A stretch of 64,000 nucleotides of DNA from Blautia hydrogenotrophica DSM 10507 (GCF_034356035.1 NZ_CP136423.1:744001-808000), one strand, 5' to 3'; positions 33,602 to 42,989 are shown, counted from the stretch's first letter. Program-made: numbers and translations. The notes: a model not told the origin generated them from the letters alone.

Positions 33602-34867
33602 ATGAAAAAGACAAGTAAACTACATTATGGCTGGATTTTATGTTTTGCCAGTTGTCTGATGCTGACAGGAGGGGCGGGAATCATCATCAACTCTGCAAAC
33701 CAGTTTCTAAAACCGGTGACAGAGGCTTTTGGGGTTTCTCGCGGACAATTCTCGTTTTACATATCCTGTATTTCCATTACCTCTATGATTGTAAGTCCTT
33801 TTATCGGAAAGATATTTACCAAGTTTCCCCCAAAGAGAGTTACCATTTTCGGTGGTTTACTGATGGTGCTGTGTTGGCTGGGGCTGTCTGTGGCAAATAA
33901 TATTTATCTGTTCTATGTATTGGGACTTTTGATCGGTACCGGTTCTTCTCTTACCGGTATGGTGTGTGTCAGCATTCTGATGAACAATTGGTTCGTGGAG
34001 AGAAAAGGCACAGCGATGGGAATTGCGTTGACCGGTACTGGAATTGGAAGTATGATCTTTAATCCAGTTGCCAGCAAATTGATTGTGGAGTGCGGATATC
34101 AGGCTGCTTACCGTTGGTTGGGACTGATTTGTATTTTGGCTTTGCTTCCGTATATGCTGTTATTCCGTTATCAGCCTTCTGAGATTGGAGCAAGTCCATT
34201 AGGAGCAGAGAATCAGTCGAGAGAGAAAGAGAGCAAAAAAGAGGCACCTCTTGTGATTACTGGGCTGACCAGGGCAGAGGCGATGAAACGTCCAGAATTT
34301 TATGGAATTTGTTTCATAGCTTTTGCGCTGAGCGGAGCGTGTCAGGGACTTTATCAGCATATGACAGCATACTTTACAGACATTGGCTATGAGCAGGTGA
34401 GAGCAGCTTCTTTTATTGGAATCGTAGGCTTCACTCTGGCAGTCGGAAAGATTGGAGCTGGATGGTTGACAGATAAGATTGGGCTTCAGAAATGTTATAT
34501 TCTCTTGGTGGGTCTTTCTACGCTGGGAATTGTGCTGTTGAATTTTTCTACTGTGGGAGCGATCGCGATTTTGTCTTCTTTTTTGTTTGGATTTGCTATG
34601 GCAGCGCCTTTTGTGCTGGCACCTCTGTTGACAACTTTCGCGTTTGGCGCAAAAGACTTTGCAGACATCTATGGGACCGTGACGATTTTTACATTTTTGG
34701 GTCCGATTTTAATGCCCACGTTATCTGGAATGATCTACGATCAGTTTGGAAGTTACTTTTTTGCGTTCGTGGTCTGCGGTGTGATTGAGGCGGCTAGTCT
34801 GGTGATTGGAGTGGCAATTTTAAAGAGCGGCGGATATGAAAAACTTCAGGCAGCGAATCAGGTGTAA
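33602..34867 (+). CDS. MFS transporter, oxalate/formate antiporter-like
   Basis: A 421-residue, 12-helix major facilitator. The N-terminal HYGWILCFASCLMLTGGAG fits the OFA/monocarboxylate subgroup, and the first cytoplasmic loop GKIFTKFPPKRVTIFGG is the MFS A-motif region. A hydrophilic linker (about 200-222, Glu/Lys-rich) joins the halves. In this setting it could export the carboxylic acid product of the synthetase. It is separated from the symporter by a 280-base region with hairpins and may have its own transcript. Confidence 0.82.
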   Translation: MKKTSKLHYGWILCFASCLMLTGGAGIIINSANQFLKPVTEAFGVSRGQFSFYISCISITSMIVSPFIGKIFTKFPPKRVTIFGGLLMVLCWLGLSVANNIYLFYVLGLLIGTGSSLTGMVCVSILMNNWFVERKGTAMGIALTGTGIGSMIFNPVASKLIVECGYQAAYRWLGLICILALLPYMLLFRYQPSEIGASPLGAENQSREKESKKEAPLVITGLTRAEAMKRPEFYGICFIAFALSGACQGLYQHMTAYFTDIGYEQVRAASFIGIVGFTLAVGKIGAGWLTDKIGLQKCYILLVGLSTLGIVLLNFSTVGAIAILSSFLFGFAMAAPFVLAPLLTTFAFGAKDFADIYGTVTIFTFLGPILMPTLSGMIYDQFGSYFFAFVVCGVIEAASLVIGVAILKSGGYEKLQAANQV

Positions 34868-34964
34868 AGCAGGAAAATAGCGATTACGATTTAGACTATT
34901 GCAGACATACAAAAAATATGTGATGAAATAGCACGAAAGGGTACGAAATCTGTCTATATTTCTC

Positions 34965-34993
34965 TTGAAAGGTTGAGGGTTCTGCTGTACAAT
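34965..34993 (+). promoter_or_regulatory. Promoter of the GntR-family gene
   Basis: TTGAAA (34965-34970), 17-base spacer, TACAAT (34988-34993), 30 bases before the start codon. Confidence 0.75.
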
Positions 34994-35022
34994 ATAAGTA
35001 CCAGTAGTAGGAGGAAGCAGTG

Positions 35023-35682
35023 ATGGGGCTTGCGAGAGTAAATTTATCAGACCAGATCTATCAGATGTTGAAAGATGACATTGTGTATCAGAGAATCAAG
35101 TGTGGAGAGAAAATGACTGTGAAAATGCTGGTGGAGCGTTTTCAGGTCAGTGCGACTCCCATACGGGAGGCATTGATTCGTCTGTCTCAGGAACGGCTGG
35201 TTACCTATCACCCCAATGTTGGTGCCAGTGTAATTGAGATGACGGATAATGATCTGCGTGAGATCTATGAGTTTGTCGGAGAAGTGGACAGTCTAGCTAT
35301 TTATTACGCATCTTTGCATCCGAATAATCAGGAATTGATAGAAAAATTAAGAGAAAATTTAACGCGCTCTAGAGAATTGATGGGAGCGGAGAATGCAGAT
35401 ATTTGGAATGCTTGTACGGATGAATTTCATATACTTTTCTTTGAATACTGTAGGAACTCGAGGCTAAGAGAGGCCGCAGAAGGTGTCAGAAGTCAGTTGG
35501 CGATTATGAGTAACCAATGTGGAAAGTATATGGAGCTGCAAAGACAGATATGTTGGTTTCATGAACATATTTTTGAAGCTTATGAAAAAGGAGAGATTAC
35601 TCAGGCGATGGCCCTTATGCGGCAGCATTTAAGGGAATCTCTGATTGAGGAGCAGCGTTTATTAAAAAATGAAGAGGAATAA
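35023..35682 (+). CDS. GntR-family regulator with FCD domain
   Basis: A 219-residue regulator. The winged helix (about 4-70) includes KMLVERFQVSATPIREALIRL; the helical FCD domain (80-210) has the metal/ligand His in DEFHILFF and HEHIF. FadR-subfamily members respond to carboxylic acids. It is downstream of the amino-acid fermentation genes and is the best candidate for their control, although its operator was not identified. ATG 35023 follows AGGAGG; GTG 35020 is the alternative. Confidence 0.85.
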   Translation: MGLARVNLSDQIYQMLKDDIVYQRIKCGEKMTVKMLVERFQVSATPIREALIRLSQERLVTYHPNVGASVIEMTDNDLREIYEFVGEVDSLAIYYASLHPNNQELIEKLRENLTRSRELMGAENADIWNACTDEFHILFFEYCRNSRLREAAEGVRSQLAIMSNQCGKYMELQRQICWFHEHIFEAYEKGEITQAMALMRQHLRESLIEEQRLLKNEEE

Positions 35683-35716
35683 GTTCATGCCGATGATTGG
35701 TCATGAAGTAGAATGT

Positions 35717-35760
35717 AAAAAATACCTTTGTCTTCTAGGAGAAGTACAGAGGTATTTTTT
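35717..35760. terminator. Intrinsic terminator after gntR
   Basis: AAAAAATACCT pairs with AGGTATTTTTT, with an inner TTCT-AGG-AGAA stem; A-run and T-run make it work in both directions. Confidence 0.85.
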
Positions 35761-35820
35761 GTATGATAAGGAAGATCTTGTCACACTGATGCGTGAAAAT
35801 GCTTTTTTATCATACAAAAA
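35757..35820. repeat. Palindromic element B, copy at 35.8 kb (inverted relative to copy 1)
   Basis: TTTTGTATGATAA pairs with TTATCATACAAAA around the core TTGTCACACTGATGCGTGAA, which is the reverse complement of the copy 1 core. Arms differ from the other copies and still pair. It shares its first four T residues with the preceding terminator. Confidence 0.8.
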
Positions 35821-35853
35821 ATTACAAGATCCCACCGTGGAGGGGAAGGAGTT

Positions 35854-35908
35854 GTCGCTGAAGCGACCCACCGCAGGCGAAGAATTCTGCGGGACAGGAT
35901 TCCTTTTT
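35854..35908. repeat. Hairpin pair including an element A relative
   Basis: GTCGCT-GA-AGCGAC (35854-35867), then GAATTCTG-CGGGA-CAGGATTC (35882-35902) followed by CTTTTT. The second stem corresponds to the AGAATCCTGC stem at 13531 and 40534, with a G-U pair. Confidence 0.55.
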
Positions 35909-36040
35909 ATGAGGGGCATGATGGCAGTACACATTTTTATTCCAAAAACGGGAAATATCTGATATAATAAATATATGTGTAGATCTTTGCACACGGTGAA
36001 ACAATACAGTGATGCAGCGGTAAAATACTAAAATGTAGGT

Positions 36041-38092
36041 ATGAAAATGAAAAAAGAATTCAAATTACGAGGACAACTGAAAAAATTTATGCAGTGGCCG
36101 ATCTTTCTATCCATTCTTTTGATCGGCATGAATATTGCGGTCTATTTTGTAAGTGTAAAGGCGGGAGTCTTAGTGACGGTGGTGGTTGTGTGTTATCTAA
36201 TCGCCGCAGGACTGTTGTATTTCTACAACAAACCGATTATCCTCAATGAATTGATTGCTTTCGCGAATCAGTATGACCAGCTGGAACAGCGGATGTTGGA
36301 AAATTTGGCTTTGCCTTATGGCCTGCTGGATTCGGATGGAAAGTTGCTTTGGGGAAACCGGATGCTCGCAGAACTCCTTGGAAAAAATCCAGAGAAGAAG
36401 ATGGTTTCTTATTTGTTTCCTGAGATTACACCGAATAAACTTCCCAAAGGGAAAAAGCAGGTGGAAATCCTGGTAGAGTATGAAGATCGGGTGTACAATG
36501 CGGTTATGCACAGAATTTCCCTGGAAGAATTGTTGGACAAGACAGGTTTGTTGGAGGCAATGGGGGAGAAGCAATATCTGTATGCAATGTACCTGCTAGA
36601 TGTGACAGAACTGAATGTCTATAAGAAAAAGAATGAGGATGACAAACTGGTAGTTGCGATCGCTTATCTGGACAACTACGATGAAGCGCTTGAGAGTGTG
36701 GAAGAAGTGAGAAGAGCTCTGCTGATCGCGTTGATTGACCGGAAAATCACAAAATATTTTTCGAATTATGGCGGTTTGGTCCGCAAAATGGACAAAGACA
36801 AATATTTCCTGATTATGAGAATGTCTTCTCTTCGAACTTTGCAGGAGGAGAAATTCCATATACTCGAGGAAGTTAAGACAGTCAATATAGGAAATGAAAT
36901 GTCTCTGACTCTGAGTATCGGTATCGGGGTGAACGGTTCGAATTATGGACAGAACTATGAGTACTCCCGGATTGCGATGGAGATGGCACTGGGACGAGGC
37001 GGAGATCAGGTAGTTGTCAAAAATGGCAATAATATTACGTATTTTGGCGGGAAGTCACAGCAGATGGAAAAGACTACCCGTGTAAAAGCACGTGTGAAAG
37101 CGCAGGCTCTGACGGAGTTTATCAGCACGAAGGAGCGTGTTGTGGTTATGGGGCATAAGATTACAGATGTGGATGCCTTTGGGGCGGCGGTGGGAATCTA
37201 CCGGGCTGCAAAGACATTGGGGAGGCCGGCACATATTGTGGTCAATGACCCGACTACATCAATTCGTCCACTGATGGCTGGCTTTATGGAGAACTCTGAG
37301 TATGAGGCGAACATGTTTGTGACCAGCGATGAGGCAAAAGAATTGGTGGATCAGAATACAGTGGTTGTGGTGGTGGATACCAATAAGCCCAGTTATACAG
37401 AATGTGAAGATCTACTGTACATGACGAGGACCATCGTGGTGCTCGATCATCACCGCAGAGGCAGCGAAGTGATTCAGAATGCGGTGCTGTCGTATGTGGA
37501 GCCTTATGCGTCTTCTGCTTGTGAGATGGTGGCGGAGATCCTTCAGTATATGCCGGATGGAATTCGAATCCGCAGCATTGAGGCGGATAGTATGTATGCT
37601 GGGATTATGATCGATACGAATAACTTCCTGTCAAAAGCAGGAGTAAGAACCTTTGAGGCGGCGGCTTTTCTGCGTAGATGCGGGGCTGATGTGACCAGAG
37701 TGCGTAAGATGCTTCGGGACGACATGGAGTCTTATAAAGCCAGAGCGATGGCAATCAGCAATGCAGAGATCTACAAAGGCAGTTATGCGATTGGCATGTG
37801 TCCAAGTGAAGGATTAAAAAGTCCGACGGTCGTAGGAGCTCAGGCGGCTAATGAGCTGCTGAATGTGGAAGGTGTGAAGGCATCTTTTGTCCTGACAGAC
37901 TATAACAATGTGATTTATATCAGCGCCCGTGCGATTGACGAAGTGAACGTACAGGTAATTATGGAGAAGCTGGGCGGCGGAGGCCATATGAATGTGGCAG
38001 GCGCGCAGGTCAGCGGATATACGATGCAGGAGACCCTGCATATGGTAAAAGGGATTATCGATGAAATGCAAAGAGAAGGAGAATTAGAATGA
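36041..38092 (+). CDS. gdpP: Cyclic-di-AMP phosphodiesterase GdpP/YybT
   Basis: A 683-residue membrane protein with the full GdpP layout: two membrane helices (about 17-60), a PAS domain (80-160), a degenerate GGDEF domain (180-320, no GGDEF sequence), and the DHH-DHHA1 phosphodiesterase (345-670). Catalytic motifs are [28 protein letters not shown] and [12 protein letters not shown]. It hydrolyses c-di-AMP to pApA and so tunes potassium and wall homeostasis. It overlaps rplI by 4 bases (ATGA), giving the conserved gdpP-rplI-dnaB operon. Confidence 0.95.
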   Translation: MKMKKEFKLRGQLKKFMQWPIFLSILLIGMNIAVYFVSVKAGVLVTVVVVCYLIAAGLLYFYNKPIILNELIAFANQYDQLEQRMLENLALPYGLLDSDGKLLWGNRMLAELLGKNPEKKMVSYLFPEITPNKLPKGKKQVEILVEYEDRVYNAVMHRISLEELLDKTGLLEAMGEKQYLYAMYLLDVTELNVYKKKNEDDKLVVAIAYLDNYDEALESVEEVRRALLIALIDRKITKYFSNYGGLVRKMDKDKYFLIMRMSSLRTLQEEKFHILEEVKTVNIGNEMSLTLSIGIGVNGSNYGQNYEYSRIAMEMALGRGGDQVVVKNGNNITYFGGKSQQMEKTTRVKARVKAQALTEFISTKERVVVMGHKITDVDAFGAAVGIYRAAKTLGRPAHIVVNDPTTSIRPLMAGFMENSEYEANMFVTSDEAKELVDQNTVVVVVDTNKPSYTECEDLLYMTRTIVVLDHHRRGSEVIQNAVLSYVEPYASSACEMVAEILQYMPDGIRIRSIEADSMYAGIMIDTNNFLSKAGVRTFEAAAFLRRCGADVTRVRKMLRDDMESYKARAMAISNAEIYKGSYAIGMCPSEGLKSPTVVGAQAANELLNVEGVKASFVLTDYNNVIYISARAIDEVNVQVIMEKLGGGGHMNVAGAQVSGYTMQETLHMVKGIIDEMQREGELE

Positions 38093-38535
38093 AAGTAATT
38101 TTATTGCAGGATGTAAAATCTTTGGGAAAAAAAGGGGATATTGTGAAGGTAAGCGACGGTTATGCCAGAAATATGATTTTGCCGAAGAAATTAGGCGTGG
38201 AGGCTACTCCGAAGAATCTGAATGATCTGAAGCTTCAAAAGGCGAATGAAGAAAAAGTTGCCCAGGAAAATCTAGAAGCGGCTCAGGCATTTGCCAAAGA
38301 TTTGGAAGATAAAGAAGTGATTGTCAAACTGAAAGTGGGAGAGGGCGGAAAAATTTTTGGCTCCGTCTCCACGAAAGAGATCTCAGAGGCCGCGAAAGAG
38401 CAGTTGAATTTGGATATTGACAAGAGAAAACTACAGCTTCCGTCACCGATCAAGGCTTTGGGAGTGACCCAGGTTCCAGTGAAGCTTCACCCGCAGGTAA
38501 CTGGGACTCTGAAAGTGTTTGTAAAAGAAGCATAG
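38089..38535 (+). CDS. rplI: 50S ribosomal protein L9
   Basis: A 148-residue L9: N-terminal rRNA-binding domain [19 protein letters not shown] and [13 protein letters not shown], a long connecting helix, and a C-terminal domain with [13 protein letters not shown]. Start overlaps the gdpP stop; dnaB follows after 12 bases. Confidence 0.97.
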   Translation: MKVILLQDVKSLGKKGDIVKVSDGYARNMILPKKLGVEATPKNLNDLKLQKANEEKVAQENLEAAQAFAKDLEDKEVIVKLKVGEGGKIFGSVSTKEISEAAKEQLNLDIDKRKLQLPSPIKALGVTQVPVKLHPQVTGTLKVFVKEA

Positions 38536-38547
38536 GAGGAAGGGTGC

Positions 38548-39876
38548 ATGGAAGAAGCCCTGATAAAACGGATTCTGCCGAATAGTCTGGAGGCCGAACA
38601 GTCTGTGATTGGGTCTATGATTATGGACCGCGAAGCGATTTTGGTGGCTTCAGAGATATTGACAGGAGAAGACTTCTATCAGAATCAGTACGGAATTATT
38701 TTCGATGCGATGGTTGAGCTGTGCAATGAGGGAAAGCCGGTGGACTTGATAACACTTCAAGATCGGCTAAAGGAGAAAGATCTTCCGCCGGATATCAGCA
38801 GTATGGAATACATTCGAGATCTGATGGATGTAGTGCCCACATCAGCGAATGTGAAATACTATGCGAATATTGTCAGTGAGAAGGCAATGCTTCGGCGGCT
38901 GATTAAGACCAGCGAAGAGATTGCCAATACCTGTTATCTGGATAAGCAAAGTACAGAGGAGATTATGGAGGAGACGGAGAAGAAGATTTTCCAGCTTCTT
39001 CAGAGGAGAACTTCCGGTGAATTTGTGCCGATTCAACAGATTGTCTTAAATGCAGTAAGCAATATCGAGAGGGCATCTAAGACCAAGGGAAGTGTCACAG
39101 GACTTCCCACGGGGTTTGTGGATTTAGACTACAAGACTTCAGGTTTTCAAAATTCAGATTTAATTTTGATAGCTGCCAGGCCTTCCATGGGAAAGACCGC
39201 GTTTACCCTAAATATTGCTCAGTACATGGCAGTAAAAAAGAATATCACAGTGGCGATTTTCAGCCTAGAGATGTCAAAGGAACAGCTGGTAAACCGACTG
39301 TTGGCCAGTGAGTCCAGAGTAGATTCTCAGACACTTCGAACGGGAAATCTGAAGGATGAGGACTGGACAAAGCTGGTGGAAGGAGCGGATATCATTGGCC
39401 GTTCTCATTTGATTATTGATGACACTCCGGGAATCTCTGTAGCTGAGATGCGCTCTAAGTGCAGAAAGTATAAGCTAGAACAAAATTTGGGAATTATCTT
39501 TATTGATTATTTACAGCTGATGGGAGGGAGCGGAAGGAGCGATTCCAGACAGCAGGAGATTTCGGAGATATCCAGATCTTTGAAGGCTTTGGCCAGGGAG
39601 CTGAATGTTCCGGTTGTGGCTCTCTCTCAGCTGAGCCGGGCGGTGGAGCAGAGGACGGACCACAGACCAATTCTGTCCGACCTGCGTGAGTCAGGGGCGA
39701 TTGAACAGGATGCGGACGTGGTGATGTTTATATACAGGGATGATTACTATAACAAAGATACGACGAAGCCAGGTGTCGCAGAGATTATTATAGCAAAACA
39801 GAGAAACGGCCCGATTGGAACTGTAGAGCTGGTATGGCTGGCAAAATATACACAATTCGTCAATATGAAGAAATAG
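38548..39876 (+). CDS. dnaB: Replicative DNA helicase DnaB
   Basis: A 442-residue DnaB. The N-terminal primase-interacting domain (10-150) begins LPNSLEAEQSVIGSM; the RecA-like motor has Walker A ARPSMGKTAF, Walker B IIFIDYLQLM, and the SDLRESGAIEQDADVVMFI sensor/Arg-finger region. No intein is present. AGGAGG lies upstream. Hexameric, drives the replication fork. Confidence 0.96.
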   Translation: MEEALIKRILPNSLEAEQSVIGSMIMDREAILVASEILTGEDFYQNQYGIIFDAMVELCNEGKPVDLITLQDRLKEKDLPPDISSMEYIRDLMDVVPTSANVKYYANIVSEKAMLRRLIKTSEEIANTCYLDKQSTEEIMEETEKKIFQLLQRRTSGEFVPIQQIVLNAVSNIERASKTKGSVTGLPTGFVDLDYKTSGFQNSDLILIAARPSMGKTAFTLNIAQYMAVKKNITVAIFSLEMSKEQLVNRLLASESRVDSQTLRTGNLKDEDWTKLVEGADIIGRSHLIIDDTPGISVAEMRSKCRKYKLEQNLGIIFIDYLQLMGGSGRSDSRQQEISEISRSLKALARELNVPVVALSQLSRAVEQRTDHRPILSDLRESGAIEQDADVVMFIYRDDYYNKDTTKPGVAEIIIAKQRNGPIGTVELVWLAKYTQFVNMKK

Positions 39877-39902
39877 AGAGGGAATTTGTCGAAGGGATTT
39901 CG

Positions 39903-39930
39903 TTGCAATCTGTTCTTCCTCTGATATAAT
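39903..39930 (+). promoter_or_regulatory. Promoter of the MerR-family gene
   Basis: TTGCAA (39903-39908), 16-base spacer, TATAAT (39925-39930). Confidence 0.65.
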
Positions 39931-40013
39931 ATAAGCAGCGCAGCCGTTTTCATTAGTGGGTTTGCCCGCTTTGAACGGCAAGAAACGCAAGGATTTTTCT
40001 GAGGAGGGATAGT

Positions 40014-40520
40014 ATGGAAGAGGAACGCTATACTGTCTCACAGGCAGCAGAATTGGCAGGCGTCAAGTCCTATGTGCTCAGGTACTGGGAGGAAGAATTA
40101 AACCTGCGGATCGCACGCAATGAGATGGGGCATCGCTACTACACTCGATATGATATTCAATTATTTTTGAATATAAAAGAGCTGAAGAGAAGGGGATTAC
40201 AACTTCGAGCAATTCGAGATGTGATTCCAAGTATTTATCATCAGGCCCCAGGAAGCCCTTACAGTAAAGTACAGCTTTTGACTACAGAGAAAGAAGTAGA
40301 GACAGCGGATCATACCAAGATGGGAGTACAGTATTCGGATCGAATGCAGGAGTTTCAGATGATTTTGGACAAACTAATTACTCTGGGCCTGCAAGAAAAG
40401 AGCAAGGATGAGCTCCGATGCCGTAAGCTAGATGAGGCAATTCGACATCACCAGAGAGTGAGACGCGAAGCCGCGGCTGCGGAGGAGAAAAAAACAAAAA
40501 CGAAGAGGAAAATGAAATAA
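40014..40520 (+). CDS. MerR-family transcriptional regulator
   Basis: A 168-residue protein with an N-terminal MerR winged helix: YTVSQAAELAGVKSYVLRYW, then RYYTRYDIQLFLNIKELKRRGLQL. After a linker it has a helical segment (100-150) and an extremely basic C-terminus rich in Lys. There is no Cys metal site, and the target is unknown. It has its own promoter and a hairpin-rich 3' region. Confidence 0.8.
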   Translation: MEEERYTVSQAAELAGVKSYVLRYWEEELNLRIARNEMGHRYYTRYDIQLFLNIKELKRRGLQLRAIRDVIPSIYHQAPGSPYSKVQLLTTEKEVETADHTKMGVQYSDRMQEFQMILDKLITLGLQEKSKDELRCRKLDEAIRHHQRVRREAAAAEEKKTKTKRKMK

Positions 40521-40533
40521 GAAAGAATTCTAA

Positions 40534-40555
40534 AGAATCCTGCTCGCAGGATTCT
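40534..40555. repeat. Element A hairpin, copy at 40.5 kb
   Basis: AGAATCCTGC-TC-GCAGGATTCT, a perfect 10-bp stem identical to the one at 13531 except for the loop, followed by CCGCCTGCGGCGG. Confidence 0.75.
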
Positions 40556-40615
40556 CCGCCTGCGGCGGGCTGTGCTAGCAGCATCTTCGTCTCCGCCGCA
40601 GTGCGATTCTATGAT

Positions 40616-40680
40616 TTTTTGTGTTATCGGAAAGAATTTGTCACATTGATGCGCGAAAGTGCTTTCCGATAACACAAAAA
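40616..40680. repeat. Palindromic element B, copy at 40.6 kb
   Basis: GTGTTATCGGAAAG pairs perfectly with CTTTCCGATAACAC over 14 bp, around TTGTCACATTGATGCGCGAA. Compared with copy 1 the arm changes A to T and A to C, and the opposite arm changes to match. Confidence 0.82.
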
Positions 40681-40681
40681 T

Positions 40682-40713
40682 ATGAGGCTGTCATATATTT
40701 TATGACAGCCTCA
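40682..40713. terminator. Bidirectional terminator between merR and ferredoxin
   Basis: ATGAGGCTGTCATA-TATT-TTATGACAGCCTCAT, then TTTTA; flanking A/T tracts suit both the plus-strand MerR gene and the minus-strand ferredoxin gene. Confidence 0.8.
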
Positions 40714-40786
40714 TTTTAAGTGCCATGATGTATCGGAAAGCTGCCGATGGCAGACTTACCATATGGCTTTTGCAAAGTGTATCTTA

Positions 40787-40975
<189 letters not shown>

Positions 40976-41102
40976 TTATGATATATTTTTAACCTTGTGG
41001 TTTATCCTCATTCTAATATATAAAACCTTAGATTACAAGGGAAATTTTTATAAAAAGTGTATGAAAAACAGTGCAAAAAATGGGGGAGTTCATAGATGTA
41101 CC

Positions 41103-41131
41103 TTGATTCTTGACTAAAAAGATTATATAAT
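41103..41131 (+). promoter_or_regulatory. Promoter of the DUF1858 gene
   Basis: TTGATT (41103-41108), 17-base spacer, TATAAT (41126-41131). Confidence 0.7.
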
Positions 41132-41188
41132 AAGATTTGAACGATTTGATAAAATTGTTACTAAGATAACCAAAGGAGGTAAATCGTC

Positions 41189-41392
41189 ATGGCACAGGTT
41201 TCGAAAGACATGTTAATCGGAGAATTAATCCGTTTGGACCCTAATGTTGCGCCAATTCTGATGCGTGCTGGAATGCACTGCCTGGGTTGTCCATCCGCGC
41301 AGATGGAATCCTTAGCAGAAGCTGCTATGGTTCATGGGCTGGATGTGGACGTGCTGGTTGCGCAGATCAATGATTTTCTGGAAAACAAATAA
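41189..41392 (+). CDS. DUF1858 domain protein
   Basis: A 67-residue protein consisting only of a DUF1858 helical domain: [39 protein letters not shown] (in parts, residues 7-45). The C-x-x-C in HCLGCPS is the family hallmark and may bind a metal or redox partner. AAAGGAGG precedes the ATG. Often found beside hybrid-cluster or nitric-oxide stress genes; here it is a single-gene transcript next to a ferredoxin. Confidence 0.85.
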   Translation: MAQVSKDMLIGELIRLDPNVAPILMRAGMHCLGCPSAQMESLAEAAMVHGLDVDVLVAQINDFLENK

Positions 41393-41420
41393 AATAAATG
41401 TTAATGAATAGTTTTATATG

Positions 41421-41467
41421 AAAAGGGGACCGCACTGCTGTTTGCAAGCAGAGGCGGTCCCTTTTTT
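41421..41467 (+). terminator. Intrinsic terminator after the DUF1858 gene
   Basis: AAGGGGACCGC-CTGCT...AGCAG-GCGGTCCC followed by six T residues. Confidence 0.92.
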
Positions 41468-41548
41468 CAGAAAGGAAAAGTTTATGAAATTGTCAAAGTA
41501 TGTGAAAAGTTTATCGTGGATAAACTTTTCTGCGTTTTGAGTCATGGA

Positions 41549-42289
41549 CTAAAGTTCTGATAGTTGTTGAAGGGCCTTTTGAGGGAGAATGATCTCGCCG
41601 TGCTCAATGAGGTGAGCTTCACCAGCGTTTGAGAACACTTTTCCTCGGCCGTATTCTGAAAGAATGTTACATACTTTGTTAAATTCTTCTGGAGTATAAG
41701 AAGACTGATGAATTACCAGCTGATAACTGCCGCTTTTTTCGTCTTTATAGAGAGCGTTATCTCCCTTGTAAAATTGATTCAGACTTTTGGAAGCTTCTAT
41801 AATAGTATCCAGGTCCGCAAAATGGTAGATGTAGACCAGATTGACCGATGGTGTCTCTGTCTTAGGTGGGACCGTCTTGCTGTTTGTCTTGGCTTCTGGT
41901 TTTTTACCTGAATTCTTTGTCCTGGCTTCGTATAATTTTTGGAAAATATCGATTATGCTGTCTGCGCCGTCTAATTGGAGCACAGCGTCGTTAGTGCCGG
42001 CGGTGGGGGCAAATTTAGAAAAACGAGTGTCCAGTTCTTCAGGGTCCTCCACCTTTGTGATGATGAGAAGGATACTCTCAGAATTCAGAGGAATCGCTTC
42101 AATCATCAGCGGAATGTTGTCGGCTTCAAAACCGAACTGCGCCTGTGCCTGCTGCATCATATCCCGAAACAGAGACTTTGCTTTTTCAGTACCGTAGGCG
42201 AGCTCACTGAGACGAATTTGGTGGTTTTCCAGATCTTCTCTTGTCAGCGTACAGCGAATTTGATTATCATTGATTTTTTCTATTTTCAT
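41549..42289 (-). CDS. mecA: MecA-like adaptor protein
   Basis: A 246-residue protein matching the MecA/YpbH family: N-terminal MKIEKINDNQIRCTLTREDL with LSELAYGTEKAKSLFRDMM, and a C-terminal ClpC-binding-like domain starting near VNLVYIYHFADLDTI. The middle (about 125-150) is a Lys/Thr-rich linker. MecA targets substrates to ClpCP for proteolysis. Start ATG 42289 follows AGGATGTG. Confidence 0.82.
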   Translation of the reverse strand: MKIEKINDNQIRCTLTREDLENHQIRLSELAYGTEKAKSLFRDMMQQAQAQFGFEADNIPLMIEAIPLNSESILLIITKVEDPEELDTRFSKFAPTAGTNDAVLQLDGADSIIDIFQKLYEARTKNSGKKPEAKTNSKTVPPKTETPSVNLVYIYHFADLDTIIEASKSLNQFYKGDNALYKDEKSGSYQLVIHQSSYTPEEFNKVCNILSEYGRGKVFSNAGEAHLIEHGEIILPQKALQQLSEL

Positions 42290-42456
42290 AACATCACATC
42301 CTGTTCCTAGTCCATGACTCTAAACAATTCTTTCATGTTATGGGATCCTAATCTTATTATATACATAGGTCTTTCGAATGTAAAGCAAATCAGGAAACCA
42401 ATTTATAAAATATATGGAAAGAAAAGAGAAAAATTTGCGCAAATTGTATAAAACAG

Positions 42457-42484
42457 TTGAAATGGAAAAAGTTTTGAGTATAAT
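42457..42484 (+). promoter_or_regulatory. Promoter of the candidate structured RNA
   Basis: TTGAAA (42457-42462), 16-base spacer, TATAAT (42479-42484); the predicted transcript starts near 42490-42492. Confidence 0.7.
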
Positions 42485-42489
42485 AGAGG

Positions 42490-42671
42490 TTAGAAAAAGG
42501 TGTGGTGCGGCGGGTGATGAGAGAAATGATCAAAGTTGCATAATAATACATCTAAGTTAGTCTGACAATCATGTCTTGAATTTCTTGCAGCATTCTGGCT
42601 GCGGTGAAAATCCCAATTTTTATTTTCTCGTCTCATCAGATCTTTTTCGAAACCTGTGTGGTGTTTTCTAA
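42490..42671 (+). ncRNA. Candidate structured RNA, about 182 nt, 6S-like outline
   Basis: The predicted 5' end TTAGAAAA (42490-42497) is the exact complement of TTTTCTAA (42664-42671). Inside, GATGAGA (42516-42522) pairs with TCTCATC (42631-42637), and GCAGC-ATTCTG-GCTGC forms a local hairpin near 42588-42604. A promoter fits the 5' end to within a base or two. Length and end-pairing fit 6S RNA, but no conserved 6S sequence was recognised. It could instead be the leader of the 71-residue ORF just downstream. Confidence 0.4.
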
Positions 42672-42705
42672 AAAATTCAGGAAAGGAGGTCTACGTATTT
42701 AAAGT

Positions 42706-42921
42706 ATGTCACGAAAAACGGGAAAGCCTCTGAAAAAAGAGTTGAGAGACTATCAGGAGGCGGGAGTCACATTGTGGCTCGATGGTCATCCCAGTACGCC
42801 GAAGAAAATCGTAAAAGCTCATAAGCTTGCGGAAAACGGTGTTTACATGAGAGATTATGTTGAGAATGAGAAAGGAGAGATTGCTAAGTTAAAATTTGAT
42901 TTTGTAAAGACAAAGAAATAA
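42706..42921 (+). CDS. Small hypothetical protein
   Basis: A 71-residue basic protein I do not recognise by name. LKKELRDYQEAGVTLWLDGHPSTPKKIVKAHKLAENG suggests a helix, a Trp-containing strand and a second helix (residues 9-45). A stop codon just upstream of ATG 42706 fixes the start; the nearest AAAGGAGG is 16 bases away, which is unusually far, so translation may depend on RNA folding. Confidence 0.65.
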   Translation: MSRKTGKPLKKELRDYQEAGVTLWLDGHPSTPKKIVKAHKLAENGVYMRDYVENEKGEIAKLKFDFVKTKK

Positions 42922-42933
42922 TTTAAAAGTGCG

Positions 42934-42989
42934 AGAGCTTGTGAAGGTTTTTGTAAGGTCCCCTCATACATAACCCCTTCGCAGGCTCT
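42934..42989 (+). terminator. Hairpin after the 71-residue ORF
   Basis: AGAGCTTG...GAAGG pairs with CCTTC...CAGGCTCT, followed by TTTAT. Confidence 0.6.

Noticed and set aside
35669..35962. 97-residue plus-strand open frame after gntR
   Set aside because: It overlaps the gntR end and runs through a terminator, element B and element A; it has no proper ribosome site and its sequence reflects the repeats.
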